DNA from: Aquabacterium humicola
Lineage (GTDB): Bacteria > Pseudomonadota > Gammaproteobacteria > Burkholderiales > Burkholderiaceae_C
Length of the DNA: 64,000 bases
Reading direction: 5' to 3'
NCBI RefSeq assembly: GCF_030167915.1
Contig: NZ_JARGNB010000005.1
Location: forward strand, 310,001-374,000
Below are positions 18,087-26,244 of the stretch, piece by piece (position 1 is the first letter of the stretch; every line of letters begins with the position of its first letter). Position numbers and translations under genes: made by a program. Below the pieces are notes generated by a model. It was not told the DNA's origin. It saw only the letters and a program-made list of their open reading frames with translations, and did no database searches.

Positions 18087-18884
18087 TCAGGCCGCCTTCT
18101 CAACATGGCCGTGCCGCGTGTACAGGAAGTCCAGCACTTCCTTGCGGCAGTGCACGTAGGTGGCATCCTCGGCCAGCGCGACGCGGTTGCGCGGCCGCGG
18201 CAGCTCGACGGTGAGGATCTCGCCGATCGTCGCCGCCGGCCCGTTGGTCATCATCACGATGCGGTCCGACAGCAGCACGGCCTCGTCGACGTCGTGCGTG
18301 ACCATCACCACCGTGCTCTGCGTGCGCGCGACGATCTTCAGCAGCTCGTCCTGCAGGTGCGCGCGCGTGAGTGCGTCGAGCGCGCCGAAGGGTTCGTCCA
18401 TCAGCAGCACCTTCGGCTCCATCGCCAGCGCGCGCGCGATGCCCACGCGCTGCTTCATGCCGCCGGAGACCTCGTGCGGCCGCTTGTTCAGCGCATGGCC
18501 CATGCCGACGAGCTCCAGCGCCGCCTTGGCGCGCGCCTTCAGCTGCGCCTTCGATTCGCGCTCGCCGAAGACACGCTCGACCGCCAGGTAGACGTTCTCG
18601 AAGCAGGTCAGCCACGGCAGCAGCGAGTGGTTCTGGAACACCACCGCGCGCTCGGGACCGGGCGCGTTGATCTCGCGGTTGTCGCACAGCAGCACGCCGG
18701 ACGTCGGCTGCAGCAGGCCGGCGATCAGGTTCAGCAAGGTCGACTTGCCGCAGCCCGAGTGGCCGATCAGCGTGACGAACTCGCCCTTGGCGACCGTCAG
18801 GTCGATCTCGCGCAGCGCGTGGAAACGGCCCTGCTTGGTGTTGAACACCATCTCGGCGTTCTGGACCTGGATGAAGTTCTTCAT
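18087..18884 (-). CDS. nrtD: Nitrate/nitrite ABC transporter ATP-binding protein
   Basis: ATPase subunit (265 aa) of the NrtABD/NasFED nitrate importer. Walker A is GHSGCGKST near residue 40, the Q-loop is VVFQNHSLLPWLT, the signature is EVSGGMKQRVGIARAL, and Walker B is VLLMDEPFGALD. Sequence features (QNHSLLPW and the C-terminal RPRNRVALAED region) match the nitrate/sulfonate/taurine class, and nrtA and nrtB upstream decide for nitrate. The 19-base gap from nrtB holds a GGAGG ribosome site. Last gene of the operon, followed by a clear terminator. Confidence 0.93.
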   Translation of the reverse strand: MKNFIQVQNAEMVFNTKQGRFHALREIDLTVAKGEFVTLIGHSGCGKSTLLNLIAGLLQPTSGVLLCDNREINAPGPERAVVFQNHSLLPWLTCFENVYLAVERVFGERESKAQLKARAKAALELVGMGHALNKRPHEVSGGMKQRVGIARALAMEPKVLLMDEPFGALDALTRAHLQDELLKIVARTQSTVVMVTHDVDEAVLLSDRIVMMTNGPAATIGEILTVELPRPRNRVALAEDATYVHCRKEVLDFLYTRHGHVEKAA

Positions 18885-18903
18885 GTCGGTGCCTCCTGGC
18901 GCG

Positions 18904-19827
18904 TCAGCCGTCGAACGAGAAGCGCTTGGCCACGGCCATCAGCAACTGCTCGAGCGCGAGGCCGACGATGCCGATCACGAAGATCGCGATGATGATGTGC
19001 TGCACGTTCAGGTTGTTCCACTCGTCCCAGACCCAGAAGCCGATGCCTACGCCGCCGGTGAGCATTTCCGCCGCGACGATCACCAGCCACGCGGTGCCCA
19101 CCGACAGGCGCACGCCGGTCAGCATGTAGGGCAGCACCGCCGGGAACAGGATGCGCGTGATGACCTTCCACTCCGACAGGTTCAGCACCTTGGCGACGTT
19201 GAGGTAGTCGCTGGGCACGCGCTGCACGCCGACCGCGGTGTTGATGATCATCGGCCAGATCGAGCAGATGAAGATGGTCCAGATCGCCGCCGGGTTGGCG
19301 GACTTGAACACCAGCAGGCCGATCGGCAGCCAGGCCAGCGGCGACACCGGCCGCAGCAGGCTCACCAGCGGCGAGACCATGCGGTTCAGGAACTCGAAGC
19401 GGCCGAGCATGAAGCCCATCGGAATGCCGACCAGCGCCGCGAGGCCGAAGCCGATGCCCACGCGCTGCAGCGAGCTGAGGATGTTCCAGCCGATGCCCTG
19501 GTCGTTGGGTCCCTTGCGGTAGAAGGGATCGGCGAAAAGCTTCACCGCGGCGTCGAAGGTCATCGCCGGGGTCGGGAAGCTCGTGCTCTTGATCGTCAGC
19601 AGCGCCCAGATGCCGATCAGCAGCGCCAGGCCGATGATCGGCGGCAGCACCTTCAGCGCGAGGCCGCGCCAGTCGAACGGCGCCCGCGCGGTCGTGGCCT
19701 TCGGGACGCTCACCTTGGGCGCTGGCACCGCCGGCGCTTCCTTCGCGGCGGGTGTCGCCGTGCGCGCCGCGGCGCGTTCGTCGGCGACGGCGTCGAGCGG
19801 GGAATGGAAAACGGCGCTGACCATCAT
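18904..19827 (-). CDS. nrtB: Nitrate/nitrite ABC transporter permease
   Basis: Inner-membrane permease subunit of 307 residues. A cytoplasmic Ala-rich N-terminal stretch (about 65 residues) precedes six predicted helices, the first at LPPIIGLALLIGIWALL. SLQRVGIGFGLAALVGIPMGFMLGR is the family's conserved region. The cytoplasmic EAA-type loop that contacts the ATPase falls near YLNVAKVLNLSEWKVITRILFPAVLPYMLTG. Its ATG overlaps the nrtA stop (ATGA). Confidence 0.93.
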   Translation of the reverse strand: MMVSAVFHSPLDAVADERAAARTATPAAKEAPAVPAPKVSVPKATTARAPFDWRGLALKVLPPIIGLALLIGIWALLTIKSTSFPTPAMTFDAAVKLFADPFYRKGPNDQGIGWNILSSLQRVGIGFGLAALVGIPMGFMLGRFEFLNRMVSPLVSLLRPVSPLAWLPIGLLVFKSANPAAIWTIFICSIWPMIINTAVGVQRVPSDYLNVAKVLNLSEWKVITRILFPAVLPYMLTGVRLSVGTAWLVIVAAEMLTGGVGIGFWVWDEWNNLNVQHIIIAIFVIGIVGLALEQLLMAVAKRFSFDG

Positions 19828-21101
19828 GCGGCTCCCAGGGCCTTGACCTTGAACGAGTCGGCGTACTTCGCCGGGTCCTTGCCATCCCAGACGACGCCGT
19901 CGAGCAGCTTCGACGCGCGCATCGGGTCCTTCGGCACGTTGATCTTCAGCGCCGACGCGGCCTGCTTGTACAGCTCGATCTGGTTGATCTGCTTCGCGAC
20001 GGCGAGGTAGTCAGGGTGGTCCTTCAGCAGGCCCCAGCGCTTGTGCTGCGTCAGGAACCACATGCCGTCGCTCAGGTACGGGAAGGTCACCGTGCCGTCG
20101 TTGAAGAACTTCATGTGGTTCGGATCGTCCCAGGTCTTGCCCAGGCCGTTCTGGTAGCGGCCGAGGATGCGCTGGTTGATCGCGTCGACGCTGGTATTGA
20201 CGTAGCTCTTGTCGGCCACGACCTCGGCCATCTTCATCTTGTTCTGCAGGCCGGCATCGATCCAGCGGCCGGCCTCGATGATGGCCATCGTCACCGCGCG
20301 CGCGGTGTTCGGGTACTTCTTGACGAAGTCCGCCGTCGTGCCGAGCGCCTTTTCCGGATGGTCCTTCCAGATGTCCTGCGTCGTCACGCCCGTGATGCCG
20401 ATGCCGTCCATGATGGCGCGGTGGCCCCAGGGCTCGCCGACGCAGTAGCCGTCCATGTTGCCGACACGCATGTTGGCCACCATCTGCGGCGGCGGCACGG
20501 TGATGACCTTGGCGTCCTTCATCGGATTGATGCCGACGCTGGCGAGCCAGTAGTACAGCCACATCGCGTGCGTGCCGGTCGGGAAGGTCTGCGCGAAGGT
20601 GTACTCGCGCTTGTCGGTGGCCATCAGCTTGGCCAGCGACGGGCCGTCGACCGCGCCCTTGTCGGCGAGCTTCTTCGACAGCGTGATGGCCTGGCCGTTG
20701 TGGTTCAGGTTCATCAGCACGGCCATGTCCTTCTTCGGCCCGCCGATGCCCAGGTGCACGCCGTAGACCAGGCCCCACAGCACGTGGGCCATATCCAGCT
20801 CGCCGTTGACCAGCTTGTCGCGCACGCCGGCCCAGGAGGCCTCCTTGGTCGGGATGATCTTGACGCCGTATTTCTTGTCGAAGCCCAGCATCGAGGCCAT
20901 CACGACGCTCGCGCAGTCGGTCAGCGGGATGAAGCCGATGCGCACCTCTTCCTTCTCGGGCTTGTCGGAGCCCTGCGCATACACCGCGGCCTGCAGGCCG
21001 GGGATCATGCCGCTGGCACCGGCGGTGGCAGCGGTCGCCGCTGCGGCCTTGATGACGGTACGGCGTCCCATGTCGATCGGGTCCTTCGGGCTGGATGGCA
21101 T
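19824..21101 (-). CDS. nrtA: Nitrate/nitrite-binding protein with Tat-type signal
   Basis: Periplasmic nitrate receptor (425 aa) of the NrtA/NasF family. A twin-arginine-like leader (DMGRRTVIKAAAATAATAG) with a cleavage region near AVYAQG directs export. The conserved body includes VRIGFIPLTDCASVVMAS, GVRDKLVNGELDMAHVLWGLVYG, GPKKDMAVLMNLNHNGQAITLS and the pocket segment GYCVGEPWGHRA. The start at 21101 is chosen because an upstream in-frame ATG (21152) lies inside the leader terminator. The presence of a signal argues against this being the cytoplasmic sensor NasS, which is a homologue without one. Confidence 0.93.
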   Translation of the reverse strand: MPSSPKDPIDMGRRTVIKAAAATAATAGASGMIPGLQAAVYAQGSDKPEKEEVRIGFIPLTDCASVVMASMLGFDKKYGVKIIPTKEASWAGVRDKLVNGELDMAHVLWGLVYGVHLGIGGPKKDMAVLMNLNHNGQAITLSKKLADKGAVDGPSLAKLMATDKREYTFAQTFPTGTHAMWLYYWLASVGINPMKDAKVITVPPPQMVANMRVGNMDGYCVGEPWGHRAIMDGIGITGVTTQDIWKDHPEKALGTTADFVKKYPNTARAVTMAIIEAGRWIDAGLQNKMKMAEVVADKSYVNTSVDAINQRILGRYQNGLGKTWDDPNHMKFFNDGTVTFPYLSDGMWFLTQHKRWGLLKDHPDYLAVAKQINQIELYKQAASALKINVPKDPMRASKLLDGVVWDGKDPAKYADSFKVKALGAA

Positions 21102-21119
21102 GTGAGTCTTTCGAGCTGG

Positions 21120-21177
21120 AAAAACAAAAGGCGTCCGCACCGTCGGGCTCACTGATGGAGCCTTGGGTGGGGACGCC
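21120..21177 (-). terminator. Leader terminator (attenuator) controlling nrtABD
   Basis: On the minus strand GGCGTCC (21177-21171) pairs with GGACGCC (21136-21130) and is followed directly by TTTTGTTTTT (21129-21120). It ends 18 bases before the nrtA ATG. The 34-base loop region contains a further small stem (GGCTC / GAGCC). Position downstream of the two ANTAR-type hairpins makes it the probable target of NasT antitermination. Confidence 0.9.
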
Positions 21178-21191
21178 GTCGTCCTGGCCGT

Positions 21192-21256
21192 GACCGGTCG
21201 TCGTTGACTGGTCCGTGCAGTTCAATGTGCGGGCCCGTCGCCGTTGACCGGCCCGC
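21192..21256 (-). promoter_or_regulatory. Two-hairpin ANTAR recognition motif in the nrt leader RNA
   Basis: Hairpin 1 (21256-21229) has a 7-bp lower stem GCGGGCC/GGGCCGC-type pairing, a 1x1 mismatch, GTC/GAC, and the hexaloop AACGGC. Hairpin 2 (21213-21192) has GACC/GGTC, a 1x1 mismatch, GTC/GAC, and the hexaloop AACGAC. A 15-base linker separates them. Both loops have A at position 1 and G at position 4, the hallmark of RNAs bound by ANTAR antiterminators such as EutV, NasR and NasT. The leader then runs into the terminator at 21177. Confidence 0.88.
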
Positions 21257-21266
21257 AGGGACTATC

Positions 21267-21281
21267 GCAATCGCCGTGCCA
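21267..21281 (-). promoter_or_regulatory. Sigma-54 promoter of nrtABD
   Basis: TGGCACGGCGATTGC matches the RpoN consensus (TGGCAC-N5-TTGC), with GG and GC exactly 10 bases apart. The start point would fall near 21256, at the first base of ANTAR hairpin 1. An NtrC-type activator site would be expected upstream, within or near the nasT 3' end; I did not identify one. Confidence 0.85.
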
Positions 21282-21374
21282 GGTCCGTGAGGGGTGTTCC
21301 GGGCTGCTGGTGCACCAACTCGGTGTTCTGATGCATGCCGGCTGTGCCTGCCGCGGCCTGCGGACGCACCGCGA

Positions 21375-22013
21375 TCAGGCCAGCAGGTCCGCCGCGTCGA
21401 GCATGCGCTGCGCGAGGTCCGCGAGCTTCAGCCCCTTGTCCATCGCCGCCTTGCGCAGCCGGGCATAGGCTTCCGGCTCGCTCAGCGCATGGCGGTGCAT
21501 CAGCAGGCCTTTCGCGCGCTCGACGACCTTGCGCTCCTCGAGCTGGCTGCGCGCGTCGGCCAGCTCGCGACGCATCGATTCCTCGACCTGGAAACGCGCC
21601 ATCGCGACGTCGAGCACCGGCTTCACGCGTGCCGGCGCGAGGCCCGCGACCACATAGGCGCTGACGCCGTTGGCGATCGCGTCGCGCATGTGCGTGGTGT
21701 CGCCGTCGTCGGTGAACAGCACGATGGGCCGCCGCGCATCGCGCGTGGCCATCACCACGTGCTCCAGCGTGTCGCGGGCCTGACTCTCGGCGTCGACGAT
21801 GATGAGATCCGGCTGGATCTGCGCTAGGCGCTCGGGCAGGAAGATGTCCGAGGGCAGCACCGCGACGATGTTGTAGCCGCTCTCCAGCAGCCCGATGCGC
21901 AGGCTGCGCGAGCGCTCCGCGGCGCCGAGGTCCTCGTCGTCGGCGTCCGGGCCCGGCGTCAGCGACTCGGGCGCGATGATCACGATGCGCAGCGATGGCG
22001 CGGGTTCTGCCAT
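21375..22013 (-). CDS. nasT: NasT-type ANTAR response regulator (antiterminator)
   Basis: A 212-residue RNA-binding regulator. Residues 1-130 form a receiver-like domain ([10 protein letters not shown] ... DLIIVDAES ... [11 protein letters not shown]). A coiled-coil link ([27 protein letters not shown]) leads to a C-terminal ANTAR domain with the conserved alanines and leucines ([21 protein letters not shown] ... [15 protein letters not shown]). In Azotobacter and Pseudomonas, NasT binds a two-hairpin leader and prevents termination when nitrate releases it from NasS. Here the matching leader lies immediately downstream, before nrtA. No nasS gene is in the window. It is divergent from tsaD with only 42 bases between. 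Confidence 0.92.
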   Translation of the reverse strand: MAEPAPSLRIVIIAPESLTPGPDADDEDLGAAERSRSLRIGLLESGYNIVAVLPSDIFLPERLAQIQPDLIIVDAESQARDTLEHVVMATRDARRPIVLFTDDGDTTHMRDAIANGVSAYVVAGLAPARVKPVLDVAMARFQVEESMRRELADARSQLEERKVVERAKGLLMHRHALSEPEAYARLRKAAMDKGLKLADLAQRMLDAADLLA

Positions 22014-22042
22014 GCCTGGGCTCGTGCAACTTTCGCGCCACC

Positions 22043-22048
22043 TAGAAT
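22043..22048 (+). promoter_or_regulatory. Candidate -10 element for tsaD (leaderless)
   Basis: TAGAAT (five of six matches) ends 7 bases before the tsaD ATG, with no Shine-Dalgarno sequence between. Confidence 0.5.
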
Positions 22049-22055
22049 TCCGCCG

Positions 22056-23090
22056 ATGAACGTGCTGGGCATCGAATCCTCCTGCGACGAGACCGGCGTG
22101 GCGCTGGTGTCGACGTCGCCCGGTGGTGCGCTGCCCCGATTGCGTGCCCACGCGCTGCACAGCCAGGTGCAGATGCACGAGGCCTACGGCGGCGTGGTGC
22201 CCGAGCTGGCCTCGCGCGACCACATCCGCCGCGTGCTGCCGCTGACGCGCAGCGTGCTGGCCGAGGCCGGCGCGACGCTGGCCGACATCGACGTGGTGGC
22301 GTACACCAAGGGCCCGGGGCTGGCCGGCGCGCTGCTGGTCGGCGCCGGGGTCGCCTGCGCACTGGCCGCGGCGCTGGACAAGCCGACGCTCGGCGTGCAC
22401 CACCTCGAGGGCCACCTGCTGTCGCCCTTCCTGTCGGCCGATGCGCCGAGCTTCCCCTTCGTCGCGCTGCTGGTCTCGGGCGGGCACACGCAGCTGATGC
22501 GGGTCGACGCGGTCGGGCAGTACGAGCTGCTCGGCGAGACCATCGACGATGCCGCCGGCGAAGCCTTCGACAAGTCCGCGAAGCTGCTGGGCCTGGGCTA
22601 CCCCGGCGGTCCGGCGCTGGCGCGGCTGGCCGAAGGCGGTCGGCCCGACGCCTACGCGCTGCCGCGGCCCCTGCTGCACAGCGGCGACCTCGATTTCTCG
22701 TTTGCCGGACTCAAGACCGCGGTGATGACCCAGCACCGCAAGCTGGGCTCCGAGCCGACGGCGCAGCAGCTCGCCGACCTCGCCGCGTCGACGCAGGCGG
22801 CGATCGTCGAGGTGCTGGTGAAGAAATCGCTGCGCGCGCTGAAGGCGACCGGGCTGCAGCGCCTCGTCGTCTCCGGCGGCGTCGGCGCCAATGCGATGCT
22901 GCGTCAGCAGCTCGATGCCGCGGCGCTGCGGCGCGGCTTGCGCGTGCACTACCCCGAGCTCGCGCTGTGCACCGACAACGGCGCGATGATCGCGCTGGCC
23001 GCGGCGATGCGGCTCGATGCGGGCGCCGCGAACGCGGCCCGCGACTATGCCTTCGATGTGCGGCCGCGCTGGCCGCTGGACCAGATCTGA
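22056..23090 (+). CDS. tsaD: tRNA N6-adenosine threonylcarbamoyltransferase subunit TsaD
   Basis: Catalyses the final step of t6A formation at position 37 of ANN-decoding tRNAs, working with TsaB and TsaE. The 344-residue Kae1/Qri7-family protein starts with [14 protein letters not shown]. The metal-binding HXXXH is His116-Leu-Glu-Gly-His120 ([12 protein letters not shown]). [12 protein letters not shown] and [11 protein letters not shown] form the nucleotide-binding region, and the third metal ligand region is near [10 protein letters not shown]. It is essential or near-essential in most bacteria. A TAGAAT hexamer 7 bases upstream suggests leaderless translation. Confidence 0.97.
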   Translation: MNVLGIESSCDETGVALVSTSPGGALPRLRAHALHSQVQMHEAYGGVVPELASRDHIRRVLPLTRSVLAEAGATLADIDVVAYTKGPGLAGALLVGAGVACALAAALDKPTLGVHHLEGHLLSPFLSADAPSFPFVALLVSGGHTQLMRVDAVGQYELLGETIDDAAGEAFDKSAKLLGLGYPGGPALARLAEGGRPDAYALPRPLLHSGDLDFSFAGLKTAVMTQHRKLGSEPTAQQLADLAASTQAAIVEVLVKKSLRALKATGLQRLVVSGGVGANAMLRQQLDAAALRRGLRVHYPELALCTDNGAMIALAAAMRLDAGAANAARDYAFDVRPRWPLDQI

Positions 23091-23097
23091 TCCCCCG

Positions 23098-24402
23098 ATG
23101 ACTACAGCTTTCCTGCGCCGCCGGCGCATTGCTGCCGCGTTCGCCGCGGCGTTCCTTTCCGCCGGTCTCGCTGGTGTCTCGCTCGCGCAGCAACCCGCAC
23201 CCGAACCGATCCGGCTGGCGATGATCGAGGGCCTGTCGGGCCCATTCGCCAACGCCGGCGAGGCGGTGTTCCGCAACCTGCACTGGGCCGTCGAGCGGGT
23301 GAACCAGCGCGGGGGCGTGAAGCTGCCGGGCGGCGCGCGCAAGCTCGAACTGGTGCGCATGGACAGCAAGGGCAACGCCGAGGAAGCGCTGTCGGTGCTG
23401 CGCGGCGCGCTCGACCAGCGCATCGGCTATGTGCTGCAGGGCAACAGCTCTGCGGTGGCCGCCGCGCTGATCGACGCGCTGAACAAGCACAACGAGCGCG
23501 AGCCCTCGCGCCGCGCGCTGTTCCTGAACTACTCGGCCGTCGAGCCGGCGCTGACCAACGAGCGCTGCAGCTTCTGGCACTTCCGCTTCGATGCGCATGC
23601 CGACATGCGCCTGGCGGCGCTGATGGACGTGCTGAAGGACGACCGCGGCGTGCAGAAGGCGTATCTCATCGGCCAGGACTACAGCTTCGGCCAGTACGTC
23701 GTGAAGCAGGCCCGCACGATGATCGAGGCGCGGCGGCCCGATGTGCAGATCGTCGGCGAGGAACTGCACCCGATGGGCCGGGTGAAGGACTTCCTGCCCT
23801 ACGCCACCAAGATCCGCGCCAGCGGTGCGCAGGCGGTGGTCACCGGCAACTGGGGCAACGACCTGACCCTGCTGGTCAAGGCGGTGCGCGACCTCGGCGT
23901 GCCGGTCAAGTTCTACACCTTCTACGGCAACGCGCTGGGCGTGCCGGCGACGCTGGGTGAAGCGGGCGTCGGCTCGGTGCTGGCGGTCGCCGAGTGGCAT
24001 CCGAACCTGGGCAATGCGCCGTCGGATGCGCTGGTGGCCGCGTTCCGCAAGCGTTATCCCGATCCGAAGGACGACTACCTGCATGCGCGCATGCAGGCGA
24101 TGATCGAGCTGCTGGCGCAGGCGATGGAGCGCGCGAAGAGCGCCGACCCGGTGGCGGTGGCCCGTGCGATGGAAGGGCTGGAGCTCGATGCGGCGCCGCT
24201 CGGCGGCGTGCATGCCGGCTGGATGCGCGCCGACGACCACCAGTTCCAGCAACCACTGGTGGTGAGCCAGATGGACAAGCTGGGCGCGCCGGGCGTCAAG
24301 CACGATGTCGAGGGCTCTGGCTACGGCTTCCGCACCGTGCGCCGCTTCGATGCGAAGCAGGTCGAGGCATCGCACACCTGCCGCATGAAGCGGCCCGACT
24401 GA
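23098..24402 (+). CDS. ABC transporter substrate-binding protein, branched-chain amino acid/amide type
   Basis: Periplasmic type I binding protein (434 aa). It has a signal peptide (FLRRRRIAAAFAAAFLSAGLAGVSLAQQ) and a Leu/Ile/Val-binding-protein-like body: IRLAMIEGLSGPFANAGEAVFRNLHWAVERVNQRGG, then YVLQGNSSAVAAAL, then YLIGQDYSFGQYV. No permease or ATPase genes are adjacent, so it is an orphan that would have to use a transporter encoded elsewhere or act as a sensor. Ligand unknown. It begins 7 bases after tsaD and ends 19 before an aminotransferase gene. The start at 23098 is set by the signal peptide. Confidence 0.88.
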   Translation: MTTAFLRRRRIAAAFAAAFLSAGLAGVSLAQQPAPEPIRLAMIEGLSGPFANAGEAVFRNLHWAVERVNQRGGVKLPGGARKLELVRMDSKGNAEEALSVLRGALDQRIGYVLQGNSSAVAAALIDALNKHNEREPSRRALFLNYSAVEPALTNERCSFWHFRFDAHADMRLAALMDVLKDDRGVQKAYLIGQDYSFGQYVVKQARTMIEARRPDVQIVGEELHPMGRVKDFLPYATKIRASGAQAVVTGNWGNDLTLLVKAVRDLGVPVKFYTFYGNALGVPATLGEAGVGSVLAVAEWHPNLGNAPSDALVAAFRKRYPDPKDDYLHARMQAMIELLAQAMERAKSADPVAVARAMEGLELDAAPLGGVHAGWMRADDHQFQQPLVVSQMDKLGAPGVKHDVEGSGYGFRTVRRFDAKQVEASHTCRMKRPD

Positions 24403-24421
24403 AGCCGCGAAGGACTGCAAG

Positions 24422-25585
24422 ATGCGCGAGACGATTGCCAACCTGCCGGGGTCGAAGATCCGCGAGGTGGCCAATGCCGGCCTCGGCCGAGACGACGTGC
24501 TGGCCTTCTGGTTCGGCGAGAGCGACCAGGTGACGCCGGAACCGGTGCGCCAGGCGGCGGCCGAGTCGCTGGCGCGCGGCGAGACCTTCTATTCCCACAA
24601 CCTCGGCCTGGTCGAACTGCGCGCGGCACTGCGCGGCTACACCAGCGCGCTGCACGGCGATCCGGGGGACGACCGCATCGCCGTCACCTCGTCCGGTGTC
24701 ACCGCGCTGATGCTCGCGATGCAGTTGCTGGCGCAGTCCGGCGACGAGGTGGTCGTCGTCACGCCGGTGTGGCCCAACCTGCCGGCGCAGCCGGCGATCC
24801 TCGGGGCCCGGGTCCGGCGCGTGGCGTTGCGGCCGGACGCCGCCGGCGCATGGCGACTGGACCTGGACCAGTTGCTCGCGACGGTGACGCCGGCCACGCG
24901 CGTGCTGCTGCTGAACGCGCCGAACAACCCCAGCGGCTGGACGCTGTCGCGCGCCGAACAGCAGGCGATCGTCGAGCATTGCCGGCGCACCGGCACGTGG
25001 ATCGTCGCCGACGAGGTCTACGAGCGGCTGTGGTTCGGCTCGGGCAGCATCTGCGCGCCGAGCTTCCTCGACGTCACGACGCCCGACGACCGGCTGATCG
25101 TCGTGCACAGCTTCTCGAAGAGCTTCCTGATGACCGGCTGGCGTCTGGGCTGGATGGTGCTGCCGCGCGGTCACCTCGATGCGATGGGCAAGCTCATCGA
25201 GTTCAACAGCTCCTGCGCACCCGTGTTCGTGCAACGCGGCGGGCTCGCCGCGCTGGCCGATGCCGAGGCCTCGGTGCCGGCGCTGATCGGCCACCTGAAG
25301 ACCTGCCGCGACACGCTGTGCGCTGCGCTCGGCGCCTTGCCCGGCGTGCGCCTGGCGACCCCCGATGGCGGCATGTATGCCTTCCTGCAGGTGCCGGAGC
25401 TCCCCGAGGCGCGCGATTCGCTGGCCTTCGCGAAGCGCCTCGTCGCCGAGCACGGCCTGGGGCTGGCGCCCGGCGCGGCCTTCGGCGACGAAGGCGAAGG
25501 CTGGCTGCGCTGGTGCTTGGCCTCGCGTGACCCGGCGCGGCTCTTGCAGGGTGTCGAGCGCCTGCGGTCGGCACTTCGCCTATAA
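24422..25585 (+). CDS. PLP-dependent aminotransferase, class I/II
   Basis: A 387-residue fold-type I aminotransferase. The active-site lysine is in VVHSFSKSFLMTGWRLGW. PNNPSGWTLSRAEQQAIVEHC and the C-terminal RWCLASRD segment (carboxylate-binding arginine) are typical of the class I-gamma aspartate/alanine-like group. Substrates cannot be assigned. It follows the orphan binding-protein gene closely, so the two may be co-transcribed with tsaD. The stop codon TAA overlaps the -10 of rpsO. Confidence 0.88.
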   Translation: MRETIANLPGSKIREVANAGLGRDDVLAFWFGESDQVTPEPVRQAAAESLARGETFYSHNLGLVELRAALRGYTSALHGDPGDDRIAVTSSGVTALMLAMQLLAQSGDEVVVVTPVWPNLPAQPAILGARVRRVALRPDAAGAWRLDLDQLLATVTPATRVLLLNAPNNPSGWTLSRAEQQAIVEHCRRTGTWIVADEVYERLWFGSGSICAPSFLDVTTPDDRLIVVHSFSKSFLMTGWRLGWMVLPRGHLDAMGKLIEFNSSCAPVFVQRGGLAALADAEASVPALIGHLKTCRDTLCAALGALPGVRLATPDGGMYAFLQVPELPEARDSLAFAKRLVAEHGLGLAPGAAFGDEGEGWLRWCLASRDPARLLQGVERLRSALRL

Positions 25586-25586
25586 T
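25581..25586 (+). promoter_or_regulatory. -10 element of the rpsO promoter
   Basis: A perfect TATAAT that overlaps the stop codon of the aminotransferase gene. The start point would be near 25593, giving a leader of roughly 165 bases. No good -35 is visible at 16-18 bases. Confidence 0.65.
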
Positions 25587-25759
25587 CCGCGAGTTTTGTG
25601 CGCCTGCCCGGGTTGAATTCGGGCCGGCACGCAGGACGAAGCAAGCACGGCGCGGGTCGGTTTCACCCGCGGCCGCAAGTGGCAACCGGAAACCGCGACG
25701 GCTGAGATCCCACCAGAAGGGGTCCGTCGGGCGGCTTCCAATACTCAGGAAACGTACCC

Positions 25760-26029
25760 ATGTCCGTCGCCGATATCAACCGCGCCGAAATCGTCAAGAG
25801 CAACGCCCGCGCTGCCAACGACACCGGCTCTCCCGAAGTGCAGGTGGCCCTGCTGACCGCCCGCATCAACGAACTGACCCCGCACTTCAAGACCCATCTG
25901 AAGGATCACCACGGCCGTCGCGGCCTGCTGAAGATGGTCAGCCGCCGTCGCAAGCTGCTGGACTACCTGAAGGGCAAGGACGCTGACCGCTACACCGCGC
26001 TGATCCACAAGCTCGGCCTGCGCAAGTAA
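25760..26029 (+). CDS. rpsO: 30S ribosomal protein S15
   Basis: Primary 16S rRNA-binding protein of the small-subunit platform, 89 residues, the universal length. The conserved text includes [49 protein letters not shown] and the ending HKLGLRK. The ribosome site is AGGAAA, 10 bases upstream. The long, structured leader may allow S15 autoregulation as in other bacteria (inference). It ends at a strong terminator before pnp, the classic rpsO-pnp order. Confidence 0.99.
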   Translation: MSVADINRAEIVKSNARAANDTGSPEVQVALLTARINELTPHFKTHLKDHHGRRGLLKMVSRRRKLLDYLKGKDADRYTALIHKLGLRK

Positions 26030-26043
26030 GCAGCCCACCATCG

Positions 26044-26083
26044 AAAGAGCCTGTCTGGACCTCCTCCAGCACAGGCTCTTTTG
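26044..26083 (+). terminator. Rho-independent terminator after rpsO
   Basis: AAGAGCCTGT pairs with ACAGGCTCTT around an inner CTGGA/TCCAG stem, followed by TTTT. It partly insulates pnp from rpsO transcription. Confidence 0.93.
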
Positions 26084-26114
26084 ACTTTGGAGCGTGCCGA
26101 TTCAGTCGCAGCTG

Positions 26115-26162
26115 TGTCATTCCACCGCCGCCCGAGCAGTCCGGGGCCTCGTTGGAATGGCA
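26115..26162 (+). promoter_or_regulatory. Long hairpin in the pnp leader (possible RNase III/PNPase autoregulation site)
   Basis: TGTCATTCCA (26115-26124) pairs with TGGAATGGCA (26153-26162) over 10 bp including one G-U. A second GCCC/GGGC stem sits within the enclosed 28 bases. It lies about 80 bases before the pnp ATG. In E. coli the pnp leader hairpin is cut by RNase III and PNPase then destabilises its own mRNA; equivalence here is inferred from position only. Confidence 0.5.
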
Positions 26163-26244
26163 TGCCGCTGAACCCGGCTCAACAGACGCTCCCGGTCGAC
26201 CGGCGCCACCGCCAGAGTGCGCCCTCCAAGAACCGGAGACACCC

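Noticed and set aside
21102-21152. Upstream ATG extension of nrtA by 17 residues
   Set aside because: The ATG sits in the loop of the leader terminator, and the extension precedes a normal Tat-type signal.
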